From an uncultured Veillonella sp. (lineage in GTDB: Bacteria > Bacillota > Negativicutes > Veillonellales > Veillonellaceae), in contig URPT01000084.1 of the NCBI GenBank assembly GCA_900549845.1, positions 1 to 7,243 on the forward strand: DNA of 7,243 bases. The letters run 5' to 3'. A program made the translations under genes and the position numbers. This document shows positions 5,365-7,243 of the stretch, piece by piece. The notes below the pieces were generated by a model. The model saw only the letters and a program-made list of their open reading frames with translations, had not been told where the DNA came from and did not search any database. Numbering within the stretch: the stretch's first letter is position 1; each line of letters starts with the position of its first letter.

Positions 5365-6636
5365 TTATAAAACTTGTGATGATTGGTTAGTATTCAATGT
5401 AGTAGTCAATTTAAACCCATCCAGCACATCGATGAGCTCTGGTGTGCTAAGGCTAGTGCCTGCTGGGCCAATCATACGAGCCACGGCTACATTGCCTTCA
5501 TTACCTAAGATAATAGTAGCGGCAAAGGATACTGGTGCAGCTGCAGATGTATCAGCCGTATTAGGATTCTTCATATGACCTGCCAAGTAGAACATTACAT
5601 TACCATCGATAATATGTGTTTCATAACGAGTAATGGTTGCCTTATTCACCTCAACCAATTGTTTAAGGTAATAATCACCTAGCATTTGTTTGCCCATCAT
5701 TGTAGGCATGCCTGTGCTAACCGCTTGTACGGGGATTGTAAAGGATTCAATATCAAGGCGCACATTATGCTTAGCGAAAGCAATTTTACCCTTTTCATTT
5801 AGACGGGTAAAACCTTTTGGATAGGCAAATTTAATACCTTCAGCTACGCTGATATCACTTGTGCCAGAGATAAACTGCTTAACACCTTTGATTGTACTAG
5901 AACCAGACTTATTTAGTAATTCAAAGGATGGAATTGTATGTTCCATCAAGCCTTGTTCCATAAATTCCCCTTGAATAGGAGCATAGGTGCTCGCCAAATT
6001 GTAGCGATGCGTTGGATCCTTATCCATGATGAATTCCGCTTCAAATACAGATTGAACAGGCTCTGTAGATGTCATTTCAGCATACGATTTTGGTGTTGTC
6101 TTATCCCAACGTGCTGATATAGCCCCTTTCTTGTTAAAGAAGCCCCCAACGATATCGTTATTTTCAAAGACATTACTATGCTGACGCCAGATGCTCAAGT
6201 ACTCTTCATCAGACATGCCCTTGATTGGCACACCATACCAAGTCGTATTCCATTCCTTTTGAGATACCCCGTCTTGCGGTGTATTATTGCGTTTTGTGAA
6301 AGACACAGTATAGGAATCATCTTGTGTTGGACCTGCTAGGTTGAAAGAATAGCCTTGAATATGCTCACTTTCACTACGCACATCCATATCTAGCTTAACA
6401 CCATCGGCTACACGCCATGGAATCGTAAAGGTATAGCCATTTTTATAGTCCTTAACTACTGTGTTCATCGTAGTCGCATACGATTTATACTGTTCTGGCA
6501 AAATAGAGGCAGAGTCTTTTTGGGAATCTACGATTGCCATCGGAGTTCCAGGTGTGCCTTGCAAGCCTTCTGCCATAATAGAGGTCGTGCTCATAGCCAT
6601 GACAGCTAACGTAGCAGCAATAAAACGTAACTTCAT
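5365..6636 (-). CDS. Exported protein of unknown function, co-transcribed with an amino-acid ABC transporter
   Basis: I do not recognise this 423-residue protein. A Sec signal peptide is clear (positive MKLR, hydrophobic IAATLAVMAM, probable cleavage after Ala22 in SIMA-EG), so the mature protein should be periplasmic or outside the cell. There is no lipobox and no later membrane segment. It contains no cysteine. The mature part appears to have two regions: about 64-225 (starting YKNGYTFTIPW and ending in RYNLASTYAPI), and about 255-412 (starting ISVAEGIKFAYPKGF, with YLKQLVEVNKATITRYE in the middle and ending LIDVLDGFKLTT). Each begins with a short strand ending in proline and mixes beta strands with one central helix. 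This hints at a duplicated PsbP-like type of fold, but that is a guess. ATG at 6636 is preceded by GGAGGAGG, which overlaps the stop codon of the ABC ATPase 11 nt upstream, so translation is probably coupled. Confidence 0.85.
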   Translation of the reverse strand: MKLRFIAATLAVMAMSTTSIMAEGLQGTPGTPMAIVDSQKDSASILPEQYKSYATTMNTVVKDYKNGYTFTIPWRVADGVKLDMDVRSESEHIQGYSFNLAGPTQDDSYTVSFTKRNNTPQDGVSQKEWNTTWYGVPIKGMSDEEYLSIWRQHSNVFENNDIVGGFFNKKGAISARWDKTTPKSYAEMTSTEPVQSVFEAEFIMDKDPTHRYNLASTYAPIQGEFMEQGLMEHTIPSFELLNKSGSSTIKGVKQFISGTSDISVAEGIKFAYPKGFTRLNEKGKIAFAKHNVRLDIESFTIPVQAVSTGMPTMMGKQMLGDYYLKQLVEVNKATITRYETHIIDGNVMFYLAGHMKNPNTADTSAAAPVSFAATIILGNEGNVAVARMIGPAGTSLSTPELIDVLDGFKLTTTLNTNQSSQVL

Positions 6637-6647
6637 AAGACCTCCTC

Positions 6648-7243
6648 CTATAACATGTTCTCCAAGAATGCTTTCGTTCTATCGTTCTGTGGGTTGTTGA
6701 AAATTTGTTCTGGTGTACCTTCCTCTTGGATAACACCATCTGCCATGAAGATGACACGATCAGATACTTCACGAGCAAAATTCATTTCATGGGTTACGAT
6801 AATCATCGTCATATGATCATCAGCCAGCTGTTTAATAGTCTTAAGAACCTCACCAGTTAATTCTGGGTCAAGGGCAGATGTAGGCTCATCAAAGAGCATG
6901 ATTTCAGGATTCATCGCCAATGCGCGAGCGATGGCCACGCGTTGTTGTTGACCGCCAGACAAACGGGATGGATACATATCGCGCTTTTCCCATAAGCCAA
7001 CTTTATTAAGTAATCGCTCTGCAATCGGTAAAATTTCATCATCTTTCATACCTTTTACCATGCGCGGCGCGATCATAATGTTATCAAGCACCGTCATATG
7101 AGGGAATAAATTGAAAGATTGGAATACCATACCCATGCGGAGCAATAATTCATGCTGAGTTTGAGGAGAAGCGTATTTTACAACCCCATTTTCAGTACTA
7201 GCAAGAATCGTACCATCAACGGTAATAGAGCCTCCATCAATCG
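6648..7243 (-). CDS. Polar amino-acid ABC transporter ATP-binding protein (GlnQ/HisP/ArtP type), 5' end cut
   Basis: The minus-strand frame is open to the right edge (first whole codon at 7241), so 197 C-terminal residues are present and the start and Walker A lie outside. A TTG at 7145 is internal, not the start. Visible elements are the Q-loop in GMVFQSFNLFPHMTVLDNI, the signature LSGGQQQR, Walker B IMLFDEP, the D-loop SALDPEL and the switch histidine in MIIVTHEM. The phrases FNLFPHMTVLDNI, SALDPEL and THEMNFAREVSDR are typical of the PAAT subfamily that imports glutamine, arginine, histidine or cystine. The C-terminus (EEGTPEQIFNNPQNDRTKAF) is also standard. The specific amino acid cannot be told from the ATPase. 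The stretch just before the Q-loop (ENGVVKYASPQTQHELLLR) looks longer and less usual than in E. coli GlnQ. The permease and binding protein genes are presumably nearby beyond the edge. Confidence 0.93.
   Translation of the reverse strand, partial: IDGGSITVDGTILASTENGVVKYASPQTQHELLLRMGMVFQSFNLFPHMTVLDNIMIAPRMVKGMKDDEILPIAERLLNKVGLWEKRDMYPSRLSGGQQQRVAIARALAMNPEIMLFDEPTSALDPELTGEVLKTIKQLADDHMTMIIVTHEMNFAREVSDRVIFMADGVIQEEGTPEQIFNNPQNDRTKAFLENML

Noticed and set aside
6485..6778. Minus-strand open frame of 97 codons spanning the ABC ATPase / exported protein junction
   Set aside because: It overlaps two real genes in another frame and has no ribosome binding site.

Overview
The window looks like a low-GC chromosomal segment of an anaerobic Negativicute, most probably Veillonella or a close relative. 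This is an inference from AT-rich intergenic DNA, strong AGGAGG ribosome binding sites, the look of the proteins and the mix of genes. No database search could be run. All eight genes look intact apart from the two cut by the window edges. I see no insertion sequence, CRISPR array, tRNA or rRNA gene, phage gene or integration scar.

Layout from left to right. (1) Positions 1-372, plus strand: the C-terminal third of a nucleobase/pyrimidine-precursor permease of the NCS1 family, CytX/CodB-like. It ends at a long two-way terminator shared with the converging operon. (2) Positions 579-2852, minus strand: a molybdate ABC transporter read in the order modA (lipoprotein binding protein), modB (permease), modC (ATPase). 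modB and modC are tightly coupled. modA is separated from modBC by an intrinsic terminator and a region with its own candidate promoter. ModC is short and lacks the usual C-terminal molybdate-sensing (TOBE/Mop) domain. (3) Positions 3138-4127, plus strand: an AEC-family carrier, divergent from modA and followed by a clean terminator. (4) Positions 4277-4567, minus strand: a small ArsR/SmtB regulator with a complete alpha-5 zinc-site motif. (5) Positions 4749-5195, minus strand: an ATP-binding-type universal stress protein with its own terminator. (6) Positions 5365-7243, minus strand: an exported cysteine-free protein of unknown function, translated immediately after a polar-amino-acid ABC transporter ATPase whose N-terminus lies beyond the right edge.

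The window is mostly about transport: pyrimidine precursor, molybdate, a small organic anion and amino acids. Added to this are one metal-responsive repressor and one stress protein. Molybdate uptake would feed molybdenum cofactor for enzymes such as nitrate reductase, but none is encoded here. Regulation appears to be gene by gene: nearly every unit has its own terminator, and several have extended -10 (TGnTATAAT-like) promoter candidates.

I did not find a convincing new biological system. The points most worth a second look are the split modA / modBC transcription, the TOBE-less ModC, the possible folded leader upstream of modA, the orphan zinc-type SmtB sensor, and the unknown exported protein tied to the amino-acid transporter operon. 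No gap between genes exceeds 300 bases.
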